A stretch of 64,000 bases of DNA from Kappaphycus alvarezii (GCA_002205965.3 NADL03000638.1:310001-374000); one strand, 5' to 3'. Numbered from the stretch's first letter, positions 47,965-59,189 are shown. Numbers and translations: made by a program. Notes: generated from the letters alone by a model not told the origin.

Positions 47965-48960
47965 TCACACCAGCACACTTGACCCCAGACTCGCCTCTGG
48001 ATTCCGACTATCAATATCCTGATGACCTGGAAATGGTCTCTTGACGACATCCGGTGAAAACTGAGGCATATCCTTCCGAAAAGTATCCAAAAAGAGTTCC
48101 GCAATCAGACGATTTCCATCTGCATTGAGATGTAACCCATCACACAAGAAGGTGTCAAGCCCCTCCTGCAGTTGCTCCTCGGTTTCCCATAGCGCTCGCA
48201 GACGGCCCATCATTTCCGAGTGAACATCGACCACGGGCACCCAAGCTCATGTGCCACCGTTACACACGCAGCGCATAATCGCGAGTCCTCGCCGGCAATC
48301 GTTTGGGGGCGCTTGTTGTTCCAGGGTAGCTTCACCGGCGGAGGTGTTACAAGGACAGGTTGAATGGGGTCTACCCTTCTGAAGCGACGCACGTATGTTA
48401 CCAGTTTTCGCAAGTTGGCAACGTACTCGTGGAGGGGTACATGCTGTCGCTCGGAATCGATTACAGCATCGTTTGCTCCGAAAAAAATAAAGACAATGCC
48501 GAGACGGGCCTTTCCGCTGCATTGTTCTAGAACGTGGGGGAATATGTGGCAAGCCCAGCGTGTGTTGTATCCACTGAACCCCTTACGAACAAATCGACCT
48601 TTCCGGAATAAACCTCCTGTAACCTGAGACTCCATCCCGGGGCATCATCGCCAGATGCGTGGGTACTGTATTCTGTGATGGAATCACCGAAAATAGGATG
48701 GCGGGTAGTGTGGCCTTTGCGGCAGGGAGGACGGAGCTTACTGCGGTTCGGGAGGCCTTCATTGCGTCGGACATGCGCGACGAAAATGAAGAGAAGATCG
48801 TGGAGAGAGAGTCGGCCTTTGTCGGAGGAGGTGGTTGTTGCAGGACGTCGCCATCGATGCCATCGACTATGGCAGGGGCGAAGAAGGGCTCGTCGGGAAG
48901 GGGAGAAGGGGGTTGAGGTGGGGCCGGAAGAATCTCTTCCTCAGCTGCGGCGGACATCAT
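47965..48960 (-). CDS. IAH1: IAH1-like GDSL (SGNH) esterase with N-terminal extension
   Basis: Isoamyl acetate-hydrolysing esterases are SGNH-fold hydrolases that cleave short-chain acetate esters. Block I reads FFGDSITEYSTHA (nucleophile Ser). GWSLRLQEVYSGKVDLFVRGFSGYNTRWA follows, then block III IFFGANDAV, YVANLRKLV, and block V DGLHLNADGNRL with the catalytic Asp and His. The order and spacing match human IAH1. Three one-base losses break the frame: a T4 run (about 48691, before FGDS), a G4 run (about 48581, before FSGYN) and a G3 run (about 48242, before VPVVDVH). With these, 332 residues are continuous from ATG 48960 to the stop at 47965. The extra 90 or so N-terminal residues are Pro/Ala/Glu-rich, not a clear signal peptide, and absent from human IAH1. 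It is convergent with the TPR gene. Confidence 0.92.
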
Positions 48961-49630
48961 TTTGATTTACGGACAGAGGACTTGAAACGGTGTGTGATTG
49001 CGGATGGGGTTTGTGAAGAGGTTGTTGGTGAGTGTGGAAGAGATGACGGTCGAGAGATGTGGCAGAGCTTTATCGGTCTGCAACTTGGCGGGGGCGCGCT
49101 GGAGGTGTAGCAGTCCAGGCCGCGGCATCCTCAACAGCGAGAGCATTGCTGTACAGTGTACAGTACTGTACTGTATTATACAGTACAAGTACCGTAATGT
49201 ACCGATTGATGCATGGGACACCCCCCGACTTCACATGTTTAAAGAAAAATTAAAAAATAATCTGCCCAGTCACCTTTTCTGGTGCAAGACGGTAAGCAAT
49301 GAACTTCTTTAGTAGAATTTACATTTAGGGTGTGACTTGTTAATTTGTTGAAAATAGGGCACAGGTTGGAGTATTATATCTACAGTTCTGTACACTTTAC
49401 AGCACAGTACAGTACAGTACACCAACATGGCAAAGGCACTTTACCATAGTCAGATAGTATTTGTAAGTGTAAGACGGCATCAGCCTTTATTGTTGACATG
49501 TTGATATTCTACAGTATACGGTATATATATAGAATATTAACATGTATATATATATATCTAATTTTATATATATACACTGGTGACTGATGCCATAGGACAC
49601 CCTCCTAATGAACTGGTTCACCATAATGCG
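48961..49630. other. Promoter side of the esterase, palindromes and solo TIR-like repeat
   Basis: TACAGTACTGTA lies at 49159-49170 among several TACAGTA words, with another cluster at 49400-49420. At about 49200-49300 a sequence with GATGCATGGGACACC and TTAAAAAATAATCTGCCC matches parts of the Tc1 element B terminal repeat, so it is a partial or solo copy. A TA-rich microsatellite spans 49541-49574. A further GACTGATGCCATAGGACACCC copy sits at 49582-49602, just left of element B. Confidence 0.6.
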
Positions 49631-51058
49631 TACAGCAAATTTAAAAATAATCTGCCCAAACCGCAGAACGCATAAAAGAAGGGCAAACACATGAACTGTT
49701 TTATAAAATGCATCTTTTTTGAACTTTTATTTATAAAAATGTACTTTCGGGGGTGATTGTTTTCATAGGACACCAAACTTTCCCGCTTTATCAAATCTCT
49801 TGTTGGGATTAAACATAGTAAATTTCCGCTAAACCTCATCCGAAAACCGCCCTCCTTAAACTCAGCAGCAAAAACAATGCCGAGAGGTAGTCAATTCAAT
49901 GAATCCGAGCGTTCTCAAGCATCCGCTCTTAAACAGGCAGGTCACTCCCTTTCCACAATTTCAAAACAGCTCCATCGTTCGCGAAATGTCATTTGATCCT
50001 TCCTTGCCAATCTCTCAGCCTATGCGACCAGAAACAAGCGAACAAACCGACGAAAAATCACTCTCCGAGACGAGCGTAGGCTGATGCGAGCAGCATCAAA
50101 TTCAACCAAAAATGCTAGAGTCCTCTGCAGCGAGCTTCAGTTGCCCATTTCTACCAGCCGCACCCGCGCACATCTTACCGGTAGCGTTAATTTGCGTTAT
50201 AAACGCGTAAAATGTCAGCAGTCTCTGAATAAGAGTCATCGAGAAGCTCGTGTCGAGTGGGAAAGGAGACACGCAATGAAAAGGTATGGCTGGTGGGACG
50301 CCTGGTGTTTAGTGACGAGAAGAGGTTTAATTGTGATAGCCCGGATGGTTTAAGGAGTTACTGGCATGATCTCAGGAAAAAGAAGTTGGTGGTTTCTAAG
50401 CGTCAACACGGTGGTAACGGAATCATGGTTTGGGCAGCGTTTTGCGGTTTTGGTAGGACTAAATTAGTTCAAGTAAGGTGCCGCCTAAATGGACAGGAGT
50501 ATGTGAAGATATTAGAGAAGGAGCTACTTCCGTGGGGAGATGACAATTTGCCAGTTGATTGGGTCTACCAGCAGGATAATGCACCTGCACATGCTTCCTC
50601 GTTCGCAAAAGACTGGTTTAAATCTCAAGGAATCAGGGTTACAAAGTGGCCCGCGAGGTCTTCAGACCTCAATCCTATAGAGAATTTATGGTGTTTACTG
50701 GCTCGGACAGTCTACGCTGATAATCACCAGTTTAAATCTACCTCTGAATTAATGAACTGTATCAACGACTGTCGGAGCTCAATCGATGAAACAACCACTC
50801 AGAGACTCATTTCATTTATGCATAAGCGTTGTTAAGATGTCATTTCTATGCAGGGAGGGGTTATTGGTTATTAGTTTTATGTCAGATGCTTTTTGTCCTA
50901 GTAAAACCACTAAGTGTCCTATGGCAACAATCAGTCTCAAAAATACACTTTTGGGTTTAATTTCTGGGAATGTCTGTTTCGTATAAAATAGTTCACCAAT
51001 TTACTCTTTGTTTTATACGTTCTCTCGATTGGGCAGATTTGTTTTTAATTTTACTGTA
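49631..51058 (+). mobile_element. Tc1/mariner element B with about 145-bp inverted repeats
   Basis: The left terminal repeat (49631-49774) starts TACAGCAAATTTAAAAATAA, has TCTGCCCAA, and ends TTTCATAGGACACC. The right repeat (50912-51058), read in reverse, starts TACAGTAAAATTAAAAACAA, has the same TCTGCCCAA, and ends TTGCCATAGGACACTT. TA at both ends fits a TA target site. A transposase lies between. Total length is about 1.43 kb. Confidence 0.82.
49877..50835 (+). pseudogene. Tc1 (DD34E) transposase of element B, frame-broken
   Basis: It starts MPRGSQFNESERSQASALK with a helix-turn-helix region (HSLSTISKQLHRSRNV), then shifts frame to FLANLSAYATRNKRT and the second DNA-binding segment. After another shift near 50290 the catalytic core is open to the stop at 50833. 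FSDEKRFNCD carries the first Asp. GGNGIMVWAAFCGFG is followed by VYQQDNAPAHASSF with the second Asp and SSDLNPIENLWCLL with the Glu, 34 residues after the second Asp. The core is well preserved and the two shifts may be base errors, so the element may be younger than its frames suggest. Confidence 0.85.
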
Positions 51059-51248
51059 CACATATGGGCTCTCTCTCTCAATTACCATTATTTCGGACCG
51101 AGACGCTGCGACAAACCTGCCGAAGCTGAATATTTCCAAATAATATATTCATTGGCGGCGCCGCATTCACGCTTTTATCCGTCGCAACGATTTCGAACTC
51201 GTATGTCTTTCGGAGGAACCTGTCAATGCGTCCGCATCTGTCTGGAAG

Positions 51249-51870
51249 ATGTGGTTGGAGGCCATGATAAAGGCCATGTCGGTAATTTTTCTCAGCCTTG
51301 GCTCGGGCCCTTTGGCCCGAAAGGGTTCGGCTATCGATGATGATGAAAGAAATCCCAAGGAGTCGTGGGAACGTATTTCCAGGCTGTATAAGACTTCGAG
51401 TGTCCAAGCAATTTTGAATTATGAAAACGTGATGGAGTCTCTCCGCTTCAAGGAGGGGTACATTTGGGAAGAATATTTGGATGTTTTTCATGAAATATCT
51501 GGCAAATTTACTTCGTATGACTCTCCTTCCAAGGAAGAAGATAATGCCTCGAAAATTTTACGCACTTTGCCTGAATCGTTTGTCCAGCTTGCCAAGGCGA
51601 CCCAGACAAGTGAATTGTCTTTGGAAGGAGTTTTCATTGCTGTCAAAGGAGAATAGTCTCGCCGTCGTGGTAAGATGGATGTTGATGTCAAAAATGTCAA
51701 AAATGATGCTGCGATCAAGGCCATTGTTGCTAATCGTACTAAAGGTGACAGTTCGGTTGTTAAGGAAGAATTTATGGATAAGAAGAAGCATCTTCAGAAC
51801 ATTAAGTGCTTTGTTTGTGGAAAAGAATGGGCACTACACGAAGGACTACTGGCACAAGCAGAATGAGCAA
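51249..51870 (+). pseudogene. Copia-2 Gag with zinc knuckle
   Basis: The frame includes ESWERISRLYKTSSVQAILN, ESLRFKEGYIWEEYLDVFHEI and ASKILRTLPESF, typical of Copia Gag (UBN2-type). It stops at 51654. The same gene resumes as DVDVKNVKNDAAIKAIV and reaches CFVCGK. One frame over, GHYTKDYWHK completes a CCHC-type zinc knuckle whose last Cys is replaced by Tyr or Trp. The stop and shift may be decay or base error. Confidence 0.75.
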
Positions 51871-52806
51871 GAACGTTGATTCTTTCGTGGAAGAGGCTGT
51901 GGTTCTTGATTTGGCCGAGGTAGTCTTGGCCGTGGACGTAGAAGATTTTTTGGTAGAGGTGGCTTTAGAAGATGCTAGGAAGGGGCATACCAAGCTATCC
52001 TCTATATCAACCCATGTCAAAAGGAAAATTTGACAACCCCGTTTCAGATGCCTTGCCCCCAATGGGCCGAGGAGCACATGAAATGGACGCACAAGCCAAC
52101 ATGTACAATCATCCCAACAATGGCCATAGCACTGGAGCCTATGCTCCGAAAAATACTATGGATTCATGGCGGGAATTAAGTTTCGGAGGTCAATTTTCAC
52201 TCGTGAGGAAAGAAAGATTAATTTTGCTTCGGTGGACTTTGATGGCTCATACAACTTCGACTACAGTAAAAACTCTTTATAGAATATGAGCCTATCGAGA
52301 AGTAAGAAGTACTCTCCGCGTCAGGAACTTCAGTAATCGTTCTAAAAGGTGTTTATTTCTTTCCATTTGATGGTTGCATGTACTTGGAAGCTTATCATGC
52401 CCCGAGTTCTCAACAAATATTTTGTCAGTCGGCAAATATCTCAATTATTTTCTGTGATGTTTATTGCTGACCCATCAGCTCTTCATGATGTCAGCACAAG
52501 TTTTATCATAAGGAGGTCATTCAGATATTTTGTTTCTCAAATCCCAATTCAGAATGTATCGTACATAATCAAGCTTAAAATCTCGATGGTGCATCAACTG
52601 TAGTCTCTTCTCTATTTCCGAGCACGGTTGCTGATTCTGGAATAAATAAGGGAAAAATGGGCGTTTCTTTGTATTTGCATGTCCGTACAAGATACGCAAG
52701 CGCTGAGAGATAATTGAATTTGTCTTAGGTCATTCCAAGTGTACCCAATTTCAGCATCGATATTCTGCGCCAGCTACTATGTATCCGTTGTTCTATTTAA
52801 AGGACA

Positions 52807-53262
52807 ATGAGAGCCCCAATTTCTGGAGTCCCAAGTACGACTAAGAGACCGATGGAACTGGTTCATGTGTACATCTTAGATCCGATAACACCTACCTCCA
52901 TTTCAGGCAACAGGTATGCGATGGGTGTCGTCGATGACTACACTGCAAAAAATGATTTTTTTTTCTTCAAGGAGAAGAAGCAATTGACGGATCAAACTTT
53001 TTCATATCAAGCTCGAGGTGAAAGGGTGACAAGCTCTCTTCTTCGGAACATACGCTTGGATGGTGCTGACGAGAACAAAAGTGAAGTAATTGACAACCAT
53101 GCTCGATTTTCGGGAATCAATCTTGAATACTCACCGACCTACGCCCCACAGAGCAATGGAATTGTGGATCTCTTTATGAAGGAACTTTGTTTGCGTGGCC
53201 ACTTTTTATTCGGGGTTCTAATTTGGACAAGACAATTTGGGAAAAAGTTATGCAACATGTAA
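52807..53262 (+). pseudogene. Copia-2 integrase core
   Basis: This frame gives PMELVHVYILDPITPTSISGN then YAMGVVDDYTAKNDFFFF, the first Asp region of the rve core, where the usual DI/DxxGP reads YILDP. YSPTYAPQSNGIVDLFMKEL is the Glu region, where the usual NGxxER is NGIVDL. Both changes suggest loss of activity. Confidence 0.78.
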
Positions 53263-53859
53263 ATTGGCCACGGAAACGGCTTCTATTGAGCAGAATTGAT
53301 GGTCATATCTCGATATTAGAATGGAAACTGAACAGGAAGATTGTCTTTGAAGGCATGCCAACTTTTAGTAAAAATTATTTTGCCTTTCAATACACCTTTT
53401 CAACCAAGCCGGAAAAAATGATGGTCTGATGTGTGTCCGATTATTTCGTTGGAGGTCATAGTGATGAAAGCCTATTAAAAGTGTATATTACAGAGACAAG
53501 AAATGTCATTCTCGTTCGAAGGGCCGACTTGAAGCCGATTGGATCTTAAACATTGCCAGGGATTGAGTCTCTTTTGAACGAATTGTCTCAACAATCATTG
53601 GTAGAAGTTGAAAAGATGAATAAAGGTCAGGCAGAGTAGGGGCTTCAGCAAGCACTTTAAGTGGAACATGCTGTCATGCATTTCTTTGCAACGCGCAAGC
53701 GCAATTTGTTTGGTGTTTACACTTAAATTTCAATTTAAGATGCAACTTTCCACAATCCTTGGCGAGAAGTCATCGACCGATAATACAATGCACTTGTTGC
53801 AAGAAATTTTCGGCGATACATTCCCTGAACCAACAACATGAACTACACTTGGGTCTCAG

Positions 53860-55245
53860 GCTGAAGCCGTTCGATGCAAATGGACAAGAGTGTCTTCACT
53901 AGTCCAGATGTTGTGTACAAAGCGATCTTCAGGATCCCACATTCGACTTTGATCAAATCTCTCTATATGCCCCTCTGGCCTCGCATGAGTCGATTCGGCT
54001 CTTTTTGCGCTAGCAGAACAAGACCGCTTGATCGTCGAAGGAGAAGATGTTGCCAATGCGTATTTTGACGGCAAGATTGATTTCCCCGTGGTCATGTAAC
54101 GACCAACAAACTCAAGTGGAAAAGAAAGCACAGCCAGGACAAGTGTGCGAATTACTTCGATCGAAGTATGGGCTAAGGCAGGCTGGGAAAATAGAGGGGT
54201 CTCTATTTTGCGAAACATTTATTAGCTGGGGACTCACATAGTCGACCACTGACCCAGAGTATTCTTCAAGACTTTGAATTGCGAATTCATTGCGATTCTC
54301 ATCGTCGTTGATGATATGAACCTCGCATCAAATTCTACTTGTCTATTGGATCACTTCAAGTCGCGACTCAAGGCGACTTTAGATGTGAAGATATTTGGAA
54401 ACTTACGGAATTTCTTTGGTTAGGAAATAGAACAAGGAAGTTTTGGAATTATTATTACGCAGTTAGGGTACACTCGGGAACTCCTGAGCAACTACCACAT
54501 GCAACAATGAAATGTAGTTTGGTCACTGCTTTCAGTTGAAGCTAATATTGAGCCAAACCATAGCAGGGAAGACCGCTGTCATCAAGTGGTCATTCTTTCT
54601 TCAGAACGGCAATTGGTGAACTTTCATACTTGAAAGTCTGCTGGCGACCGGATATCTCCTTTGCAGTAGCTGCACCAGTGCGAAGTCTTCATGCGCCAAC
54701 TCATCGTCACATGACACATCTTAAACGCATCATCCGTTACCTTCCGGTCAGTCGTGATTGGGGGATCATTTAAAAAACATTTCAATCCGTCCGAAGTTGG
54801 CCTTCAAGCATATGGAGATTCAGATTGGGCAGGCTGTAAGAGCACCAGGAATTCAACGACTATTTTTGTGATAACACTGGATGTTGTGCTGTAAAGTTGG
54901 AAAAGTATCAAGCAAACTGTGGTTTCTTTATCTTCCGCTGAAGCGTAGACCTGTTCAAAGAACTAGCTTGGTTCCGGCTACTATTTGTGAAATGACAAAC
55001 CGATTGTCGTACACTTAATATTTCAAGCTCCCAACCAATAAGGTTTTTATTGACAACACGCCAGCTATTGCAACGGAAAATCAAGGTTATAATTCTGCAC
55101 GCGAAGCAAGCATGTAGATGTCAAGTACCACCACGTTCGTCATTTGATTCAAGTTGGGATCATTGCTCTGATTCATGTTCCCACTACGGAACAACCGGCT
55201 GACATTTTGACAAAGGCAGTTCTTTTTCATGTTCTGTTGCAGCAC
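53860..55245 (+). pseudogene. Copia-2 reverse transcriptase and RNase H remnants
   Basis: RT pieces include EGEDVANAYFDGKIDFPVV near 54029-54095 (first RT Asp block) and LLRSKYGLRQAGK (54150-54188). The RNase H end reads HVDVKYHHVRHLIQVG and VPTTEQPADILTKAV (55105-55220). Frames change several times and stops occur between the blocks. This is the 3' part of the same element. Confidence 0.72.
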
Positions 55246-55260
55246 TGAGGAAGATTGATG

Positions 55261-56040
55261 GCAAGCGTAAATGGAAAATAACAACAGTAATGATTAATGC
55301 GAGCGTTGCGTCGACGATAAAATGGAAATAAGAACAAGTGGCAGAACAGCTAAAGCAAAATAACTCATATTGAGTTAATTTTTCGTCTTAATATCTCATA
55401 ACTACCATTCATCGAACTCGAACCTTTAGGGACACGGTAGCAACCACCTGAATCATTTATTGTTTGGCCCTTCTCCGGCTATGATCACGGTTGGAGTACG
55501 AGACAGCGGTCCAGAATATGGCAAGGAACACGCGACGCTTTGCGATGTATGATTACTTGAAGTATTTATGTCCACATTAATTGGATATAACGCAAGATGA
55601 CGATGGTGCCATGACGAAACGAATTGCATTTGGAGCAGAATGTCTGATTCTTGGGCTATGGAGGGCACTTTGGGATGCGAGTGGAATTGCTGGCATTGAA
55701 TGTAAAATTGCGATTAAAATTAGCGATTTGCATGTGAAACAGTTGAAATAAGCGACGATACGCAACTATTGAGACAATGAAGTTTTGAGTTCGATGCTGA
55801 TGCCGAGGAGGGGTGTCAGATAATGTTAAGTATAAGGCTGCGTCACTAATAAAAATGATTTCCGATCCGGAGCTTTCAATTTTTTTTGAAATTCTTAAAT
55901 TAATTATCTCAAAGTTGAGGACAAGTTTCCTGAACGAAACAGTTTATATGGGACTGAAATACTGTAAAATAATTCTGCAACTGCTCAAGGAACCCTGAAA
56001 TTCCTGGAAAACTAGAACCTATCAGAGGGGATCCAAAAAA
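55261..56040. other. AT-rich spacer, nothing recognised
   Basis: No conserved coding sequence or structured repeat was found between the end of Copia-2 and the GC-rich block starting near 56050. Confidence 0.55.
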
Positions 56041-56840
56041 ATTTGTGTTGGGAGTATGATATGCCACAGAGCAGTATTCTCACCACCAGCCCCAACACTC
56101 ACCGTCTCCATTATGCCAACGTGGACATATGCGGCGATCGATCCGGTGATCTCGCCCGCAAGCGTTTTCTCCGTCCGCGCCGCTTCCGTTCCCGATCTCT
56201 CATCCGTCGCCACAGCCCCAGAAGGAGCCCTGACTTTGGCGGCTGCCGACGCCATCTTGGCTGACCTAGCCCGCCGTTCTGATCCACGTCGAAAACGGGA
56301 AGAGCGCATCACCGCCTGCGTTCGGCGCTTCAAACCCTCTGCCACAGCATCAGACTCCTCCCAACTCCTCTCAACGCAATAATTGCCATTTGAAATCGCC
56401 CCGTCCGCCGAGCCCTACAGCGTGTTCCAGTCGCACGGCCACGCCTAGGACTCCCTCCTGGCGGCTTCCGACACTGCCGGCTGCATCATGCCCCCCACGT
56501 TTTCCTCCCCTGTTTCGACCGACGAACATATGTGTTCATCCACAAACCCGCTCTAGTTCAGTTCTCGCACAGCGCTGCTCACTTTCACCATACTTTCGGC
56601 TGAGCTCTATGTTCCGGCCGCGCCGCCCACGATCAATCCCCCAAGAACCCCTCTCCCTCAGCTGAAGCACTGCTCACCTCCGCGCCTCAAGGCACGGCTG
56701 CTACCGCAATCTCTCCAGCCCTCCTAACCCCCCTTCCCATCCAAGGACCGCCCCGCTCTCCCACACAATCCTCGAAACTACCGAACACCTCCTGTTCGAT
56801 TGCTAGAGGACTAGCGCTCAGGAAGAGAAACATTCCACAT
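56041..56840 (+). other. GC-rich block, possible 5' piece of a retroelement
   Basis: Composition changes abruptly from AT-rich to C-rich at about 56050 and back at about 56850. A plus-strand frame (56056-56382) reads APEGALTLAAADAILADLARR and RREERITACVRRF-like sequence; further Pro/Ser-rich frames follow. Codon and base use resemble the RT element at 60780-63070 and not the DNA between them. It may be the N-terminal part of that element, separated by later insertions; this is inference. Confidence 0.35.
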
Positions 56841-57559
56841 CGTTACCTTAGCTTTCGACTCGTTGGGACTGCCATCGGTGCCCTGAGGACTTGCAGAGTG
56901 TTGGTAAAGCTCTAAGAATAGCTTAACAGACGATTTATTAATGTTTTTCTAATACAGCTCTGGTGCAATGGAAATTCTGATGCCACCCCGTCCTGCCGAA
57001 TTGCGTCGACATTATTTTGCACTCAGTGGATGGGTCTCGGAGGTCTTTAAAGTTTCTTTTTCTTGACGATTGCCAAAAGCATACATCTTTTCTAGTCTTC
57101 CACCTTGACACCTCCTTTTGACTTAAATTGAAGCACAGTCAGCTTCTCAAGCACCTTCTAATTTCGTGATACCAATGAGAACCATGCTTGTATATAATTT
57201 CCATTTCACTGGTGGTGCGCGGGTGAGTACTGATTCTCCTAGTGTTTATGATGAAGTTGTAGAGCTTCATTGCCACGCGGATCACCATCTAAATTTTCAA
57301 AACAGAGTACCACAAGGGCTTTTGCATTATTGCCCATTTCTTAACTAGCATACCAAAATCCTGCTCGACATTAATTGGCAAAGACGACAAGAAAAATTTA
57401 AGGGATCCTGCCATTCATCTGTTTCTGATGCCGGGATGGGGGTAATTAGATATGGACTTGGTTTATACTCCTTATTTTCAACTATCTAAAACGGAGTTGT
57501 AAGTTTTCCTTATTCCAAAAATTGAGCAGTACTCGAGATCGCAAATGCAAGAGAATCAT
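56841..57559. other. AT-rich spacer, nothing recognised
   Basis: No conserved coding sequence was found. The short frame at 57166-57348 has no family features that I recognise. Confidence 0.5.
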
Positions 57560-58236
57560 CTATAGAACCCACACAACGTCCAGAAAAATATAAAAAGCGA
57601 TAGTCAGAATCAACAACAGGTGGCGTAGGGAAGGGATAACACCTTTCCGGTTGTATACGAGCTTGGTTGCGTATCGGCGTGCAGCTTCAGAATGCGCACA
57701 GCGGTTCCATTTAAATATCCCATACATCCATCTAAAGGGCATAATGATTTCCGTGACGTTTTAAATCGCATCGAGCAGTCCATCAGAATCTCCTTTTTTC
57801 TTGTGCAATCCGAGAAGAAGAAAATATTCATTCTGGTGTAGTAACCATTCTGTTTTTTCAAAACTTTGGGGCACAGTTTTTTCTTTCATTCCGTAGCACG
57901 CTGCAATGTACCCTTCGGGTCCCTTTGCCAGCTTACGGGGCGTAATAGCCAGCTTGACCTCTGTGGGGATCATCTTAGAAGTAGAACCTAGTCGAGCGCT
58001 AGTATTGCCATTGAGCTGGCCATTTAATATAGATATCAGTTTCGCCATTTTTCTCTCTCCATCCGAAACATGGTGGAAAAATCTTGTTCAGTAAGGTTAT
58101 CAGTCACCGCTTGCAGCGATCGGTATGTTCGGAGCGGCTTTTTCAGTGAATCTCTTTTTTTAGCTCTCAGTTGTATCCATCTCATAGAGAGTATTTGGTA
58201 CCTCAAAACCGCCGCTTTTGCTGCCGGCGAACGCAT
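57560..58236 (-). pseudogene. Harbinger-like (PIF/DDE_4) transposase relic
   Basis: On the minus strand, NLTEQDFSTMFRMEREKW is followed one frame over by KMAKLISILNGQLNGNTSARL. Next comes MIPTEVKLAITPRKLAKGPEG, and later CMGYLNGTAVRIL or the equivalent in other frames. The FRMxxxxF...L and STEVKLAITLRxLAxG segments are typical of the N-terminal half of PIF/Harbinger-type transposases. The first shift sits in the A5 run at about 58044. The catalytic C-terminal half is not visible, so this is a truncated copy. Confidence 0.6.
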
Positions 58237-59150
58237 AGCGGGAGAAATACGAATGAAAGTTGTCAGTGCGCAGTCAGAATGATAGCAGCAGTAAAATCAT
58301 ATCCATGGGATGGTGATGAATCGAAAACTTCCACGACTTAAAACCTTCCGAACACCTTGCAGCGACGAGTTAGTGACTTACAGGTACCTTTGGGGAAGTG
58401 GATAGTCCGTAGCATAGATAGCTCCGTGCTTTAAACTGTTCTAAACTATAGTCCGGAGCCATAAAACCTCTTGAGAGGGGTTTTAAAGTCCTTACTGATT
58501 GAGGGTGAACATTTCATGTAGATAACAGCACACTGACACACCATCACCAACTCTGGGACGAGTCACTGTTCCCTCATTGTGCCCGCTCCGAGTGGTTCTT
58601 TCAGCACCTGCCCGCGTCCAGCTCGGCGCGCCGGTCCCGATGGGCTGAAGTGCTTAGGCGGACGCCTGAAACGGGAAGTCCATGGAATCACTTTGCAGTA
58701 ATCGGCTTGCGGATATGAATGACCCTCACACCATCCAGCAGATCATAACTCTTCACCTACAGCCTGTACGCCTGGCATCCCAGCCAACCCCAGTCAAAAA
58801 TTATTCCCAAATTGAAATATTTAAATAATTCCTTTGAAACTCAATAAAAATCCCGTATTGTCAGAAAAATTATTCATTTTCGTGCGACCAAGAGAGAATT
58901 TTCTTCTTAAGACGCTAATTATTTCAGATATTTTAACGATATGATAGATTTTTGACGGACTGTCATTCTTGACATTAGATCCTGGATGGTCAATGTACTG
59001 GCTCCCGCATCGATCATGTGGCCCTAGATCGTCAACGCAACCCAGCAGGATCGGGCGATTGGATGCATAACGGGCTTAATTCTCCAAGCAAAGGGCATCC
59101 TTTGCTCATCACTATGAACGCGCAACCTTCTTTCGCTTAATAGTCAGATC
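58237..59150. other. Spacer, nothing recognised
   Basis: No gene was recognised. A moderately GC-rich patch at 58590-58690 and AT-rich DNA at 58780-58960 are present. The left end of the hAT element should lie here, but I could not define its terminal repeat. Confidence 0.5.
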
Positions 59151-59189
59151 GTCTCTGCCTGCTGTAAGCAGCAGCAAGTCGACCTCCCA

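Larger units (their letters stand above)
51078..55260 (+). mobile_element. Second Copia retrotransposon (Copia-2), heavily decayed
   Basis: Gag, integrase, RT and RNase H pieces follow each other in Copia order with many stops and shifts. It is a different family from Copia-1, with a classic Ty1/Copia-type Gag and ADILTK RNase H end. LTRs were not identified, so the limits are approximate. Confidence 0.7.
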
